NCBI GenBank assembly: GCA_946566415.1
Contig: CAMNWW010000091.1
Coordinates: forward strand, 1 to 8,143
Reading direction: 5' to 3'
Origin: an uncultured Lachnospiraceae bacterium
GTDB taxonomy: Bacteria; Bacillota; Clostridia; Lachnospirales; Lachnospiraceae
DNA: 8,143 nt
In this document: in pieces, positions 7,551 through 8,143 of the stretch
How the letters are laid out: every line of letters begins with the position of its first letter
Numbering within the stretch: the first letter of the stretch is position 1
Notes under the pieces: model-generated
Databases searched by the model: none
What the model was told of the DNA's origin: nothing
What the model saw: the letters and a program-made list of their open reading frames with translations, nothing else
Program-made: the position numbers and the translations under genes

Positions 7551-7579
7551 ATTGTAACGAATTTTTAAGAAAAACACAA
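7551..7579 (-). promoter_or_regulatory. Sigma-A-type promoter of the comEA-holA operon
   Basis: On the minus strand, TTGTGT (-35, 7574-7579) is separated by exactly 17 bases from TACAAT (-10, 7551-7556). The -10 matches consensus at five of six positions and the -35 at three of six. Transcription would start near 7544, leaving an untranslated leader of about 85 bases before comEA. It sits in the 131-base gap after the YdcZ-family gene, where no strong terminator is visible, so read-through from that gene may add to expression. The leader shows only tiny hairpins and no riboswitch that I recognise. Confidence 0.55.
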
Positions 7580-7589
7580 CCGCTATTTT

Positions 7590-8021
7590 CTACTTCCATT
7601 GGAAAATCGCCACGCCGATGAGCGCAATCACCATTCCGCCCACTTTCCTCCATTCCAGCGGCTCTTTGTCTACACCAAACAGCCCCAGAAGTTCAATGAC
7701 ATACGCCACAATGAGCTGGGCTATCACGATGAGGAGCGCTGCTTTTGCAGGTCCGAGCTGCTCCATGCTTTTAATGACAGTCCATGTGATCCCGGCTCCG
7801 ATCACCCCTCCCAGCAGTACATATTTCGGCTCTACCCTGGCGATGGAGGTTACGTCGTCCCTCCCCATGATAAGCCACATCAAAGCACAGAGCGCAAACG
7901 CGCTGAGCTGCACCCACGCATTGCTCACCCACATGCCTGTCGTTTTCGTCACCTGGGTATTAAATACCCCCTGCACACTCATAAGCGCCCCGGAAATCAG
8001 GGCAATCAAAAATCCGGTCAT
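7590..8021 (-). CDS. YdcZ-family small DMT membrane transporter
   Basis: The product from the ATG at 8021 is 143 residues, the normal size of the YdcZ family (half-size members of the drug/metabolite transporter superfamily). It has about five hydrophobic segments (roughly 2-20, 31-52, 68-86, 91-114 and 126-142). The first helix region SGALMSVQGVFNTQV has the conserved glycine, Gln17 and Asn21 pattern of this family. The substrate is unknown, and such small proteins probably work as dimers. I prefer the ATG at 8021 because GGAGG lies eleven bases upstream (8033-8037). A longer start at 8081 has no ribosome site and adds a charged N-terminal extension. The gene is upstream of, and probably separate from, the competence operon, which has its own promoter. 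No functional link to its neighbours is visible. Confidence 0.85.
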   Translation of the reverse strand: MTGFLIALISGALMSVQGVFNTQVTKTTGMWVSNAWVQLSAFALCALMWLIMGRDDVTSIARVEPKYVLLGGVIGAGITWTVIKSMEQLGPAKAALLIVIAQLIVAYVIELLGLFGVDKEPLEWRKVGGMVIALIGVAIFQWK

Positions 8022-8054
8022 CGTAAAGCATACCTCCAAAATCCTTTTCCTAAA

Positions 8055-8060
8055 AGTATA
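8055..8060 (-). promoter_or_regulatory. Possible -10 element for the YdcZ-family gene
   Basis: TATACT on the minus strand would start transcription near 8048, giving a leader of about 26 bases before the ATG at 8021. That agrees with the shorter protein start. No good -35 lies at the normal distance. A perfect TATAAT on the same strand at 8136-8141 is an alternative, but its -35 region is outside the window. Confidence 0.25.
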
Positions 8061-8092
8061 CCCTGACAGCCGGATATTCATACCAAAATGTA

Positions 8093-8120
8093 TTGATATC
8101 GCTAACCTTCATTGTATATT
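8093..8120 (+). promoter_or_regulatory. Possible divergent plus-strand promoter leading out of the window
   Basis: TTGATA (8093-8098) and TATATT (8115-8120) are spaced by 16 bases. A second overlapping candidate follows: TTGTAT (8113-8118), then 16 bases, then TATTAT at 8135-8140 with an upstream TG, an extended -10 form. Either could drive a gene to the right of the window, divergent from the YdcZ-family gene. The stretch is AT-rich, so chance matches are likely. Confidence 0.3.
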
Positions 8121-8143
8121 TTCTTCCGCTATGCTATTATATT

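Noticed and set aside
7532..7560. Plus-strand TTGACA at 7532-7537 in the comEA leader
   Set aside because: A perfect -35 box by sequence, but the -10 at the right distance is poor and it would only run antisense into the YdcZ-family gene.
7599..8066. Plus-strand open frame (155 codons) opposite the YdcZ-family gene
   Set aside because: Histidine- and proline-rich translation typical of an antisense shadow of a membrane protein; the minus strand gives a family-length transporter.

Overview
The window looks like a chromosomal segment of a low-to-middle GC Gram-positive anaerobe. The best guess is a clostridial, Lachnospiraceae-like gut bacterium. The grounds are the protein styles (two Gram-positive lipoproteins with lipoboxes, GerMN domains, a PhoP/WalR-type two-component pair), the strong GGAGG-like ribosome binding sites, and a comEC-holA tail like that of Firmicutes. 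The lineage call is inference; no rRNA or other marker gene is present. All seven protein genes lie on the minus strand, so the genes read from right to left.

Right edge (about 8022-8143): an AT-rich intergenic stretch with possible promoters in both directions, followed leftwards by a small YdcZ-family DMT membrane protein (7590-8021). A 131-base gap then carries a good sigma-A-type promoter (7551-7579).

This promoter starts an apparent six-gene operon: comEA as a lipoprotein (6751-7458), an OmpR-family response regulator (6040-6729), its sensor histidine kinase (4614-6083), a GerMN-domain lipoprotein (3648-4577), the DNA-uptake channel comEC (1226-3643) and the DNA polymerase III delta subunit holA (210-1199). 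Gaps are 4 to 36 bases, and the regulator and kinase genes overlap. The operon thus places DNA binding and DNA translocation proteins around a complete signalling unit of regulator, kinase and lipoprotein. That unit has the same order as actinobacterial mtrA-mtrB-lpqB.

Left edge (1-209): no gene. It holds a long, branched inverted-repeat structure (core 41-152) starting about 60 bases after the holA stop. I do not recognise it. It is the least explained element in the window and could be a structured RNA, an unusual operon end or a palindromic mobile element.
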